Positions 26,017-33,977 of a stretch of DNA of 43,189 nt are shown here, piece after piece; the first letter of the stretch is position 1; each line of letters opens with the position of its first letter. The position numbers and the translations under genes are program-made. The DNA comes from JBCBJZ01 sp038522635 (GTDB lineage: Bacteria > Pseudomonadota > Alphaproteobacteria > Rhizobiales > Hyphomicrobiaceae). The DNA is taken from NCBI GenBank assembly GCA_038522635.1, contig JBCBJZ010000010.1:1-43189 (forward strand), written 5' to 3'. The notes under the pieces were generated by a model, which saw nothing but the letters and a program-made list of their open reading frames with translations, did not search any database and was not told the DNA's origin.

Positions 26017-26079
26017 TTATCCACAGCAGGTACTGGCCCGTGTGCACACGCGTGGATAAGGCCTCCACTTGTATCCACA
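26017..26079. promoter_or_regulatory. Cluster of three DnaA-box-like 9-mers
   Basis: TTATCCACA at 26017-26025 is a perfect consensus DnaA box on the plus strand. CGTGGATAA at 26051-26059 is a one-mismatch box on the minus strand, and GTATCCACA at 26071-26079 is a one-mismatch box on the plus strand. Three boxes in 63 bp is far above chance in high-GC DNA. They lie 70-130 bp upstream of the tolC start codon, in the least GC-rich intergenic patch of the window. Confidence 0.6.
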
Positions 26080-26152
26080 TGAACGACTTTGACACTGACT
26101 TTTTGGCTATGCTTCAAGCGGTTAACCACCTAGCGTTGCTGAGCGCACACAG

Positions 26153-26167
26153 TTAACGACTTGTTAA
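26153..26167 (-). promoter_or_regulatory. CtrA-type binding box TTAA-N7-TTAA
   Basis: TTAACGACTTGTTAA is a perfect TTAA-N7-TTAA. On the minus strand it reads TTAACAAGTCGTTAAC, the full alphaproteobacterial CtrA consensus with both terminal C positions. A further TTAAC half-site lies near 26122. It is about 205 bp upstream of the tolC start, beside three DnaA-like boxes, and could link tolC-popZ expression or local replication control to the cell cycle. Confidence 0.6.
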
Positions 26168-26279
26168 TAAGTTGCAGTGACTGGGGAAAAGTTCAGCGCC
26201 ATCGCGGGCTTGCGCACGTGATCATCCAGCGCCCTGCAACCTGAGCGGGCGCCGATCGACCTTGTCCTTGTAAGGAAAA

Positions 26280-26353
26280 TGGAGGCCACGCCCGGAATCG
26301 AACCGGGGTACACGGATTTGCAATCCGTTGCGTCACCACTCCGCCACGTGGCC
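26280..26353 (-). tRNA. tRNA-Cys (anticodon GCA)
   Basis: The minus strand gives a full cloverleaf. Acceptor GGCCACG pairs with CGTGGCC, the D-arm is in GGCGGAGTGGTGACGC, the anticodon stem-loop CGGATTGCAAATCCG gives GCA, and the T-loop is GGTTCGATTCC. The discriminator base is T (U), the cysteine identity base, and CCA is encoded at 26280-26282. Body length is 71 nt. Confidence 0.97.
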
Positions 26354-26752
26354 ATCCTGGGGTCGTGCCACGCCGGGGTTTAAGCGCAAAGGCCTAAAGC
26401 CGCGGCTTCACGAAAAACGGTTCTGCGTGAAAGCAGGGCCGAAGTCTAAACCATTGTTTTGGCGATCATCGTCCCCATCGGGCGGTTGCACCTGATGCGG
26501 ACGAACGCCAAACGTTCACGGCGGCGTGAACGCCCTAGCGATAGCAACTGCCGTGCCAGGGGACAAGATCGGTTCAGGGTCGGTTGGGACTGACTGACAT
26601 GAGGTGAGCAAGCCGGTTGGCCGCCTGCTCTTGTCAACGACACCACCCCAAACCAAGGCGCGCAGCAATGCTGGGTCAGGCGGGCGATGTCAAGCGGCGG
26701 CAACGCTCTTTGCGTCGCAGCCTGTTGGCGCCAACCGCTCGGCGGCTCAGCT
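26354..26752. other. Intergenic region between tRNA-Cys and the J-domain gene
   Basis: The left part holds family B repeat copy 2 (about 26404-26512) and the tRNA-Cys promoter region. The rest (26513-26752) shows no recognisable gene; the 71- and 85-residue frames there have no domain or start signal. Confidence 0.45.
26404..26512 (+). repeat. Palindromic intergenic repeat, family B, copy 2
   Basis: It contains GTCTAAACCATTGTTTTGGC and then CACCTGATGCGGACGAACGC, matching CATCTAAGCCATTGTTTTGC and CACCTGATGCGGACAAACGC of the copy at 33451. Its left side forms a hairpin from GCTTCACG and CGTGAAAGC. It is the most diverged of the three copies. Confidence 0.65.
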
Positions 26753-28453
26753 TCAAAGGTTGCGACCGGGCTCGGCCTTGATGAGGTCCCAGGCGACGTT
26801 GATCTGCTTGATGCGTTGATCGCGACGCGCGTGATCCTTGCGACCGCGTGCGTGGTCGGGATGCCAGCTCATCCGCAGCGCCTCCACGACCCGTTTGAGC
26901 GCCTTGTCACTCACATGCGGATTGACGCCGAGAATGGCGTAGGCGTCGTCGGCGGTTTCCGGCATCCGCACGTCGTCCTCGGTCGGGATCGATGCGGCGG
27001 CACTGGCGGCAATGGCCGACAGGCGCCGGTAGTCCTGTTCGAGGGCATCGAGCGCCGCACAATCGGCGCTAAGCGTTTCAGGGCCGGCATCGCCGCGCGC
27101 ATGCACCGCATCGAAGCGTTCGCTCAGCGTTGCGAGTTCGCGCAGCAGCACATCCCGCAGGGCGGGCGCAGCCTTGAGGTGCTTGACCGCCCGCAAGGCG
27201 TCGGTCCGGGCGCGCCGTGCCGCTTTGAGCTGTAGACGTAGATCAGCGAAGCTGCGCGGGCGGTTGCCTGTGTCCGGAGCAACCTCCTGCGGATCGGTGG
27301 GGGCTGAGGCGCGGTTCGAGGCGCTCCCCTCGTCACGACCACCCACGCCAGCGTTGGCGCGCGGAGCACGCGCCATCCATCCCTTGAGGACGCTTAGCGG
27401 CGCGAACGGCAAGCGCCAACGGCTCAGGGCGTGCGCACGCCACCGCGAGGCCAACCCTTCACCGCGCGCAAGCCCAACAACCTGCAGCCTGTGGCGCCAA
27501 CCAAACCATCCACCGGCCGCAGCCAGCGCCAGGCCGAGCGCGCCCATCATCATCATGAAGGCGGTGCCAGCGTAAGGGTTGGCATCGCGTCCCCCCGCTG
27601 CCGGCCGCACCACCGTAACCTTGCGCCAGCGGTTGGCACGTCCGCCTAGGCCCGCGACCTGCTCCTCCACGTCGCCCGGCTGCGCGATGTAGGCAGGATC
27701 AATCTCAGGCAAGTGCCCGGCTGGGTAAACATCCTGTTCCAACCCATGACCGCGCGCGTCCTGATCGGTGCTCTGCTGTGCCACGTTTGCCGGCTTGGGT
27801 GGGCCCAACGGCGTGGCGGGCTGCGGCGCGGATCGGGCAAGCGGGATCTCGCGTTCATCGTTCTCGCTCACGAACCGCGCTTTTGCCGCGGCCAGCGGTG
27901 CAAACCCGGCGGGAAACCGCACCACATGATCAGCCGTGCGGAAGCGCCAACGGGGAAGGCACCCGCGCGCCTTGCTCCGTTTTGTGGTGACGCGCACGAT
28001 CGCACGGCTGCGCCAGCACGCGTATTCGACAACGGCGCGTTTTGCCCCGTAAGCGCGATGCAGGCGTCCATCTTCGACCCAGGTCAGTCGCCCCCGGCGT
28101 TTCGACAGCCGCAGCGCCTGCGCGGCAGCCACGATGGACAGCCAGGATGTTCGCCCCTTGCCACAACGTACTTTGAAGCGGTGGACCAGGCTGGTGGTGC
28201 AACGCTTTCCAGCCCGGTCACGGCAGCTCGTGAAGCTACGCCGCACGCGTTTGCCGGCGATCCGATAGCGTTGTTTGATGCCAGGGGTGAGTTGGGGATG
28301 TCCGTTCACCATTTTGCAGTGGAACGGCATATCGATGCGGTTGCCCGCGTGGACAGGCGTCGCCATCACCGCGACCAACACCGGCATCCCCACCAGCGTC
28401 AGCGCGACGGGCATCACGCCCCCCCCATGGTCGACCCAGCGCATCACGTGCAT
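26753..28453 (-). CDS. Membrane-anchored J-domain protein with cysteine-rich periplasmic domain
   Basis: Up to 566 residues. A signal-like segment (residues 14-36, MPVALTLVGMPVLVAVMATP) precedes a basic domain with cysteines at 46, 78, 85, 97, 146 and 165 (for example FTSCRDRAGKRC). A second hydrophobic helix, residues 297-319, contains an odd run of four methionines. The remainder is polar and helical and ends in a J domain (503-566): DAYAILGVNP, the catalytic tripeptide in SWHPDHAR (HPD 531-533) and INVAWDLI. The J domain should stimulate DnaK in the cytosol, so the chain probably crosses the inner membrane with its N-terminal domain outside. Alternative starts at 28444 and 28414. I do not know the client. 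It is divergent from the Pcm-like gene. Confidence 0.8.
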   Translation of the reverse strand: MHVMRWVDHGGGVMPVALTLVGMPVLVAVMATPVHAGNRIDMPFHCKMVNGHPQLTPGIKQRYRIAGKRVRRSFTSCRDRAGKRCTTSLVHRFKVRCGKGRTSWLSIVAAAQALRLSKRRGRLTWVEDGRLHRAYGAKRAVVEYACWRSRAIVRVTTKRSKARGCLPRWRFRTADHVVRFPAGFAPLAAAKARFVSENDEREIPLARSAPQPATPLGPPKPANVAQQSTDQDARGHGLEQDVYPAGHLPEIDPAYIAQPGDVEEQVAGLGGRANRWRKVTVVRPAAGGRDANPYAGTAFMMMMGALGLALAAAGGWFGWRHRLQVVGLARGEGLASRWRAHALSRWRLPFAPLSVLKGWMARAPRANAGVGGRDEGSASNRASAPTDPQEVAPDTGNRPRSFADLRLQLKAARRARTDALRAVKHLKAAPALRDVLLRELATLSERFDAVHARGDAGPETLSADCAALDALEQDYRRLSAIAASAAASIPTEDDVRMPETADDAYAILGVNPHVSDKALKRVVEALRMSWHPDHARGRKDHARRDQRIKQINVAWDLIKAEPGRNL

Positions 28454-28888
28454 ACCCCTATGCTGGACGTCACGGGTAAGCGCGTTGCAACCGGCACCAC
28501 CGCATCATCGATGCGCAACCCAACAGCGTGGCCCGCTGTGGTTTGCGCTCAAGCGATGGCCGCAAGACCGGTTACCCCGGAGGCTTCCCGCCTTTGTCCC
28601 CGTCATCCCACCGATCGAGGTCAAAGCTTTGGCCGCCCATGGCCGCCGTTCAGCCAAATCCGTCGTGTTGGACAGCATTTGTAAAAACGGCTCGGCACTT
28701 TGGCCATGGACGGGGATAAGCCGTCAGAACAATCGGGCGAAATCCGGGCGATTTGCTCCATTTGGGCGAAGCGGGACACGTCGATGTGCAAAAACAACCG
28801 CGAGCGGGTCGTCGCGCCCCTTGCCAAGCGGGCAGCGCGTGCGCCACACAGGGCGCGCTCTCCGCCTTTTGCTGTTGAAGGACGCCGC
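28454..28888. other. Divergent promoter region, J-domain gene and Pcm-like gene
   Basis: About 435 bp with the start signals of both genes. GGGCGAAATCCGGGCGATTT near 28735 faintly recalls a hairpin arm of repeat family A but is too short to assign. No convincing small gene or RNA was seen. Confidence 0.4.
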
Positions 28889-29560
28889 ATGACGACCGCG
28901 CTTGAACAACGCACGAACATGGTCGATTCACAGATCCGACCGAGCGATGTCACCGACAGCCGCATCATCGCCGCCATGAGCGCGGTGCCACGCGAACAAT
29001 TCGTCCCCTCCGCGTTGCGCACCCTTGCCTATGCGGACCAGGACCTCCAGGTGATCGCGCGTGATGGCAAACGTCCCGCCCGCTACCTGCTGGCGCCCCG
29101 CACCTTCGCGAAGATGCTCCAGGCGGCTGAAATCGACAGCGGCGACATCGTCCTCGATGTGGGTGCCGCGACCGGTTATTCGACAGCCGTGATGGCGCGC
29201 ATCGCGCAGACCGTGGTGGGCCTTGAAGAGGACGAGCGTCACGTCAGCCAGGCGACGAAGGCGCTCAACACCCACAGCATCGACAACGCCGTGGTCGAGC
29301 AGGGCTCACTTACCGCTGGCGTCGCAGCCGAGGGGCCGTTCGATGCCATTTTGCTCGAAGGAGCGGTGGACCTGATCCCCGATGCGTTGCTGGATCAGCT
29401 CAAGGACGGCGGGCGGCTCGTTGCCATCTTGGAAGAAGGCGAGGTCGGGCGCGGCGTGGTGGTGAAGCGGTCCGGCACATCGTTTGACCGGCGGGTGGTG
29501 TTCGATGCGACCGGACCGGCGTTGCCCGGGTTCCAGCGGGTGGCCGCGTTCGAGCTGTAG
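28889..29560 (+). CDS. Pcm-like SAM-dependent methyltransferase
   Basis: A 223-residue protein of the protein-L-isoaspartate O-methyltransferase superfamily. SAM motif I is VLDVGAATGYSTAVMA (about residues 89-104), and later ILLEGAVDLIPDALLDQL and GRLVAILEE match motifs II-III. The region that in true PIMT reads G-x-G-Q-T-I-S is KRPARYLLAPRTFAKML here, so the key loop is missing. Repair of isoaspartyl residues should therefore not be assumed. GAAGGA before ATG 28889 fixes the start. In many alphaproteobacteria a gene of this type stands directly before tolC; here the plus-strand tolC paralogue follows at 29752, which fits that order. Confidence 0.85.
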   Translation: MTTALEQRTNMVDSQIRPSDVTDSRIIAAMSAVPREQFVPSALRTLAYADQDLQVIARDGKRPARYLLAPRTFAKMLQAAEIDSGDIVLDVGAATGYSTAVMARIAQTVVGLEEDERHVSQATKALNTHSIDNAVVEQGSLTAGVAAEGPFDAILLEGAVDLIPDALLDQLKDGGRLVAILEEGEVGRGVVVKRSGTSFDRRVVFDATGPALPGFQRVAAFEL

Positions 29561-29751
29561 CGGACTTTGGCCGGTCGTCCTTGGGTGCGCCCTACCCGCT
29601 TGGCGTGCATCGGCCCCCGCGAAACAACCCTTTACCTTTCGTTTAGCGAATCAGCCTGGAATGCGAGCTGTGATCACGCAAACGGGTGGGTTCGGCCGTG
29701 TCAGCTTCGCGTCATTCATCAGCGCTCTGCGCCCAGGTGCGGGCCAAGATA

Positions 29752-31254
29752 ATGGCCCAGCCATCGGCCCAGCCGGCCGCGCCGCCTGACGTTCGTCATG
29801 CGTCGAGTGGGTCGGGCTCGTTGGCGGCCGCCTTGCTCGGATGCGTGAGCGCCGTGGCGCTGCTGAGCTGCACCGTAAACGTTGGGCCTGCACGCGCCGA
29901 CACGCTGCGCCAGGCGCTGGCTGCAGCCTACCGCACAAACCCGCGGCTCGACGCTGAGCGCGCCCGCCTGCGCGCAAGCGATGAAGAGGTGCCGCGCGCC
30001 AAAGCCGGATGGCGCCCCCGCATCGACGGTTCGGCCGACTTCGGGCAAGAGAAGCGCCGCAGCAAACCCGCATCTTCGAACGATGGCAGCGGACGGCCCT
30101 GGGGCTATCAGGTGCGGCTGTCACAGCCCGTCTTCCGTGGCTTTAGAACTGTCAACGGCGTGGCTGCCGCCGAAGCGCAAGTGCGCGTCAGCCGCGAGAA
30201 CCTGCGTCTGGTCGAGCAGCAAACGCTGTTGGCCGCCGCCACCGCCTACATGGACGTGCTGCGGGACCGCCGCCTGGTCCGCCTGCAGCGCAACAACGTG
30301 GCCGTGCTGAGCCGCGAACTCGATGCCGCGGTGGCACGCCGCAACGCCCGTGAGATCACCCGGACCGATGTCGCCCAAGCGCGCGCGCGCCGGGCGCGTG
30401 CGATCTCCGATCTCGACAGCGCGCGCGCTGCCCTGCGCACCAGCCGTGCGGTCTATAAGCAGATCATCGGGCACGCGCCGCGCAACCTGCACAGCCCCTA
30501 CCTGAAGGCATCGCTCATCCCCCGCACCCTGCGGCGCGCGCTGCACATCGCGCTCAACGAAAGCCCCAACGTGGTGTCCGCCAAGTACCGCGAACAAGAA
30601 GCACGCCATCAGGTCGCTCTGGTGCGCGGGGAACTGCTGCCCGAGGTCAACCTGGAAGCGACCTACGGCCGCCGGTTCGACGTGACCGGGACCGTGAATG
30701 ACCAGGATGAGACGCGTGTCTCTGGCCGCATCAACGTGCCGTTCTACCGCGGCGGCGAGGTTCACGCGCGCGTGCGCCAGGCCAAGCACCGCCACGTGAC
30801 GCGGCTGCAGCAGATCGAGCAGGCACGCACGGAGACGCGGACCCAACTGATCAGCGCATGGTCACGATTGAAGGCAGCGCGTTCACGGCTGCGCTCTGAC
30901 CGTATGCAGGTTTCCGCCAACCGTACGGCGCTTGATGGCGTGCGCCTTGAGGAGAAAGTGGGCCAACGCACCCTGCTCGATCTTCTCAACGCCCAGCAGG
31001 AATTGCTGAGCGCCGAGATCGCGCTGGTGCGCACACGGCGCGAGGTGGTGGTCGCTGCCTACACGCTACTGGGCGCCATGGGGCGGTTGAACGCGCAAGA
31101 ACTCGCCTTGATGTCCCAGGTCTACGACCCGGCGGAGCACTACCACCAGGTGCGGCGCAAGTGGTTTGGCTTACGCATCACACGTCCCGACGGCCGCCAC
31201 GCTGACGTGGAGGTCTGGGATGACCGGGAGCACGGGCCAGGCTCACTCAAGTGA
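29752..31254 (+). CDS. Second TolC-family outer membrane protein
   Basis: About 500 residues. A signal segment (LAAALLGCVSAVALLSCTVN) leads to the mature start DTLRQALAAAYRTNPRLDAE. The protein follows the other TolC throughout: PVFRGFRTVNGV, TYMDVLRD-like TAYMDVLRD, REITRTDVAQARARRARA, VGQRTLLDLLNAQQELLSAE and the C-terminal RITRPDGRHADVEVWD. By eye about half of aligned residues are identical, so the two are paralogues. It follows the Pcm-like gene, which is the usual tolC neighbour. The start at 29752 is uncertain because no strong ribosome site was seen; a GTG at 29686 is possible. Specific efflux or secretion partners are not encoded nearby. Confidence 0.92.
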   Translation: MAQPSAQPAAPPDVRHASSGSGSLAAALLGCVSAVALLSCTVNVGPARADTLRQALAAAYRTNPRLDAERARLRASDEEVPRAKAGWRPRIDGSADFGQEKRRSKPASSNDGSGRPWGYQVRLSQPVFRGFRTVNGVAAAEAQVRVSRENLRLVEQQTLLAAATAYMDVLRDRRLVRLQRNNVAVLSRELDAAVARRNAREITRTDVAQARARRARAISDLDSARAALRTSRAVYKQIIGHAPRNLHSPYLKASLIPRTLRRALHIALNESPNVVSAKYREQEARHQVALVRGELLPEVNLEATYGRRFDVTGTVNDQDETRVSGRINVPFYRGGEVHARVRQAKHRHVTRLQQIEQARTETRTQLISAWSRLKAARSRLRSDRMQVSANRTALDGVRLEEKVGQRTLLDLLNAQQELLSAEIALVRTRREVVVAAYTLLGAMGRLNAQELALMSQVYDPAEHYHQVRRKWFGLRITRPDGRHADVEVWDDREHGPGSLK

Positions 31255-31273
31255 GCTTTTGTTGGCCGTGAGC

Positions 31274-31669
31274 TCAGCTCGCCGTGCGCCGCAGCGTCAT
31301 CACGGATGACACCAGGATGCCGGACAACAGGCCGATCAGCGTGCCTGACAAAAAGCCGACGCCCAGGTCGGCCAGTCCGACGATGGCGTAGGCTGCGATC
31401 AGGGATGATGCAATCGCCAACCCGATGCAGGCCGGTGTATTGACCGCAAACGGTGGCGGCGTTGCGCCGGCGATGTCGGCCATGCCAGCTTCAAGCGAAG
31501 CGCGCAACGGGTTCACGAGGAAGCCCGGCAGCACGCCGCACAGCGTCGCCCAAAACCAATGGCTGAGGCCCATCCCACCGAGCAGCGCACCAACTATGGC
31601 ACCGCCCAGCGCGCCCGCACCCAGCGTGGTCATCAAAATCGGCGTGATCGAAAACGGTGGCGTGCGCAT
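31274..31669 (-). CDS. Small glycine-rich membrane protein
   Basis: A 131-residue protein with about four hydrophobic segments: residues 12-30 (LMTTLGAGALGGAIVGALL), 37-52, 80-97 (CIGLAIASSLIAAYAIVG) and 102-124 (LGVGFLSGTLIGLLSGILVS). Glycine- and alanine-zipper-like packing is evident (GAGALGGAIVGALLGG). AGGAC lies before ATG 31669. No family recognised. It is convergent with the second tolC and downstream of ettA on the same strand (62 nt), so it may be co-transcribed with ettA. Confidence 0.6.
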   Translation of the reverse strand: MRTPPFSITPILMTTLGAGALGGAIVGALLGGMGLSHWFWATLCGVLPGFLVNPLRASLEAGMADIAGATPPPFAVNTPACIGLAIASSLIAAYAIVGLADLGVGFLSGTLIGLLSGILVSSVMTLRRTAS

Positions 31670-31731
31670 GTCGGGGTCCTGCCTTCAAGACTGATCGTTG
31701 GCGCGGTGCATCGATCATCTAGTTGATATTG

Positions 31732-33387
31732 TCAACGCTCAAAACGCTTGAACTTGATCCGGCTTGGTTCCACCGATGCATCACCCAGCCGCCGCTTCTT
31801 GTCCTCCTCGTAGGCGGCGAAGTTGCCTTCAAACCACTCTACATGGCTGTCGCCCTCGAAGGCCAGGATGTGCGTGGCCAGACGATCGAGGAAGAAACGA
31901 TCGTGGCTGATCACCACGGCGCATCCGGCAAAATCCTCCAGGGCGCTCTCGAGTGCGGACAGCGTCTCGGTATCAAGGTCGTTGGTCGGCTCATCGAGCA
32001 GCAGCAGGTTGGCGCCCTTCTTGAGCATTTTGGCCAGGTGGACGCGGTTGCGTTCGCCCCCTGAAAGCATGTCGACCTTCTTTTGCTGGTCGCCGCCTTT
32101 GAAATTGAACCAGCTCACATAGGCGCGCGAGGGCACCTCACGTTTGCCAAGCGCGATGACGTCGTTGCCATCGGAAATCTCTTCCCAAACCGTTTTCTTG
32201 GCATCGAGATGATCGCGGCTTTGGTCGACGTAGCCGAGGTCCACCGTCTCACCGATGCGGATGTCGCCGTTGTCAGGGTCCTCCTGCCCGGTGATCATCC
32301 GAAACAGCGTGGTCTTGCCCGCACCGTTCGGGCCGATCACCCCGACGATCCCGCCCGGCGGCAGATCGAACGACAGATCATCGATCAACAAGCGCTCGCC
32401 AAACGCCTTCGTGAGGTTGTCAGCATCGATCACCACATCGCCCAAACGCTGCGCGGTGGGGATCACGATCTGCGCGCGGTTGAGGTCCTGCCGGCCGGCC
32501 TCTTCGGCGAGCTTCTCATAGGCTTGAATGCGCGCCTTAGACTTCGCCTGGCGCGCGCGCGGGCTTGACTGGATCCACTCCAGTTCACGTTTGAGCGCGC
32601 GCGACTTTGCCTCTTCCTGCCCCTTCTCAACCTCAAGGCGCTTGGCCTTCTGCTCAAGCCAGCTTGAGTAATTGCCGTTGTAAGGCACGCCCTGCCCACG
32701 ATCGAGTTCCAGCGTCCACGCAGTGATGTTGTCGAGGAAATAGCGGTCGTGGGTCACCATAATGATGCAGCCGGCATAATCGCGCAGGTAACGCTCAAGC
32801 CATGCGACGGTTTCGGCATCAAGGTGGTTGGTGGGTTCGTCCAGCAGCAGGATGTCAGGCTTGGCAAGCAGCAGCCGGGTTAGCGCGACACGACGTTTTT
32901 CCCCGCCGGACAGGTTGTCAACGCTCGCATCGGACGGCGGGCAGCGCAGCGCATCGAGCGCCTGCTCGACCTGGGCATCAAGGTCCCAAAGATTGTCGGC
33001 ATCGATGGCATCTTGCAGCGTTGCCATCTCATCGGCCGTCTCCTCGGAGTAGTTCGCCGCCAGTTCGTTGAAGCGGTCGACCATCGCCTTTTTCGCCGCC
33101 ACGCCCTCCATCGCATTGCCGAGCACATCTTTCTCGGGATCGAGCTGGGGCTCCTGCGCGAGGTAACCGACGCGGATGCCGTCCGCCGCCCATGCTTCGC
33201 CTTGGAAGTCCTCGATCTCGCCGGCCATGATTTTGAGGAGCGTCGACTTACCCGCGCCGTTTAGGCCCACAACGCCGATCTTGGCGCCGGGGATAAAGGA
33301 CAAGGAAATGTCTTTGAGCACCTGTTTGCCGCCGGGGTAGGTCTTCGACAACTTGTGCATGTGGTAGACGTATTGGGGGTTGGCCAT
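31732..33387 (-). CDS. ettA: Energy-dependent translational throttle, ABC-F protein EttA
   Basis: A 551-residue ABC-F ATPase with two nucleotide-binding domains on one chain and no membrane segment. The first has Walker A GLNGAGKST, signature NLSGGEKRR and Walker B ILLLDEPTNHLD. The second has GPNGAGKTT, LSGGERNR and LLLLDEPTNDLD. The arm and linker between them are charged (AKRLEVEKGQEEAKSRALK). Length and the N-terminal PQYVYHMHKLSKTYPGGKQV match EttA, which binds the ribosomal E site and gates the first elongation step according to ATP/ADP. ATG 33387 was chosen from that N-terminus; 33 preceding codons are unrelated. Confidence 0.96.
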   Translation of the reverse strand: MANPQYVYHMHKLSKTYPGGKQVLKDISLSFIPGAKIGVVGLNGAGKSTLLKIMAGEIEDFQGEAWAADGIRVGYLAQEPQLDPEKDVLGNAMEGVAAKKAMVDRFNELAANYSEETADEMATLQDAIDADNLWDLDAQVEQALDALRCPPSDASVDNLSGGEKRRVALTRLLLAKPDILLLDEPTNHLDAETVAWLERYLRDYAGCIIMVTHDRYFLDNITAWTLELDRGQGVPYNGNYSSWLEQKAKRLEVEKGQEEAKSRALKRELEWIQSSPRARQAKSKARIQAYEKLAEEAGRQDLNRAQIVIPTAQRLGDVVIDADNLTKAFGERLLIDDLSFDLPPGGIVGVIGPNGAGKTTLFRMITGQEDPDNGDIRIGETVDLGYVDQSRDHLDAKKTVWEEISDGNDVIALGKREVPSRAYVSWFNFKGGDQQKKVDMLSGGERNRVHLAKMLKKGANLLLLDEPTNDLDTETLSALESALEDFAGCAVVISHDRFFLDRLATHILAFEGDSHVEWFEGNFAAYEEDKKRRLGDASVEPSRIKFKRFER

Positions 33388-33450
33388 GGCGCGGTCCTTC
33401 GCGAACGGGATCGAACGCAAGGGCGATGGCGCGCGGCACACGGCCTTAGT

Positions 33451-33550
33451 GTCGGTTGGCGATCTGCTTTGAAGCAGACCCGACATCTAAGCCATTGTTT
33501 TGCGGTTCATCTTATCGCTTCAGATGATCATCACCTGATGCGGACAAACG
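33451..33550 (+). repeat. Palindromic intergenic repeat, family B, copy 3
   Basis: The first hairpin (33451-33484) runs from GTCGGTT to CCCGAC with an inner TCTGCTT-TG-AAGCAGA stem. CATCTAAGCCATTGTTTTGC follows, then CGCTTCAGATG and CACCTGATGCGGACAAACGC. It lies in the 260-bp gap between xseB and ettA, in the ettA upstream region. Confidence 0.75.
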
Positions 33551-33646
33551 CGCGTGGCGCGGCGCGGAAAGCCTTGGCGGTCAATCGAATAACGAGCGTG
33601 GCGGCAGGATGTAGCCGATGTGCCCGCACGGCACAACGGGATCGGG

Positions 33647-33925
33647 TTAGCCCTCAGCATCCAGCGGTTCAACGCCGACCGGTGCGCCCGCCGCATCGAG
33701 CTTGATCTTCTCGACCTTCGCTTCAGCACGCTTGAGGACGCGATCGCAATGCGCCTTCAGCGCTTCACCACGCTCATGGATCTGGATCGATTCCTCGACT
33801 TCAACATCGCCCCGCTCCAACCGGCTGACAATGCCCTCAAGCTCCTTTAGCGCCTGCTCAAATGTGAAGCCTGCGATATCCTCATGGCGGCCTGCACCCG
33901 CCGCCTGCGCTGTCTTCGCTTCCAT
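33647..33925 (-). CDS. xseB: Exodeoxyribonuclease VII small subunit
   Basis: A 92-residue helical protein. FTFEQALKELEGIVSRLERG (residues 20-39), VEVEESIQIHERGEALKAHC and the closing RAEAKVEKIKLD are the XseB family hallmarks. Several XseB subunits bind the XseA catalytic subunit and complete ExoVII, which degrades single-stranded DNA. XseA is not in this window. Length fits, with a short polar N-terminal and C-terminal tail. It lies 52 nt downstream of the HDAC-family gene on the same strand, a pairing common in alphaproteobacteria. Confidence 0.93.
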   Translation of the reverse strand: MEAKTAQAAGAGRHEDIAGFTFEQALKELEGIVSRLERGDVEVEESIQIHERGEALKAHCDRVLKRAEAKVEKIKLDAAGAPVGVEPLDAEG

Positions 33926-33977
33926 CCGCCCTCTCCTCCATCAGCTTCGCCGCCGCTCGCACGCCTCAGATGATCGC

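Noticed and set aside
26017..26167. Calling this region the chromosomal replication origin
   Set aside because: Three DnaA boxes and one CtrA box are suggestive, but neither dnaA, hemE nor another typical origin neighbour is present and the AT-rich stretch is short. It is kept as a regulatory candidate.
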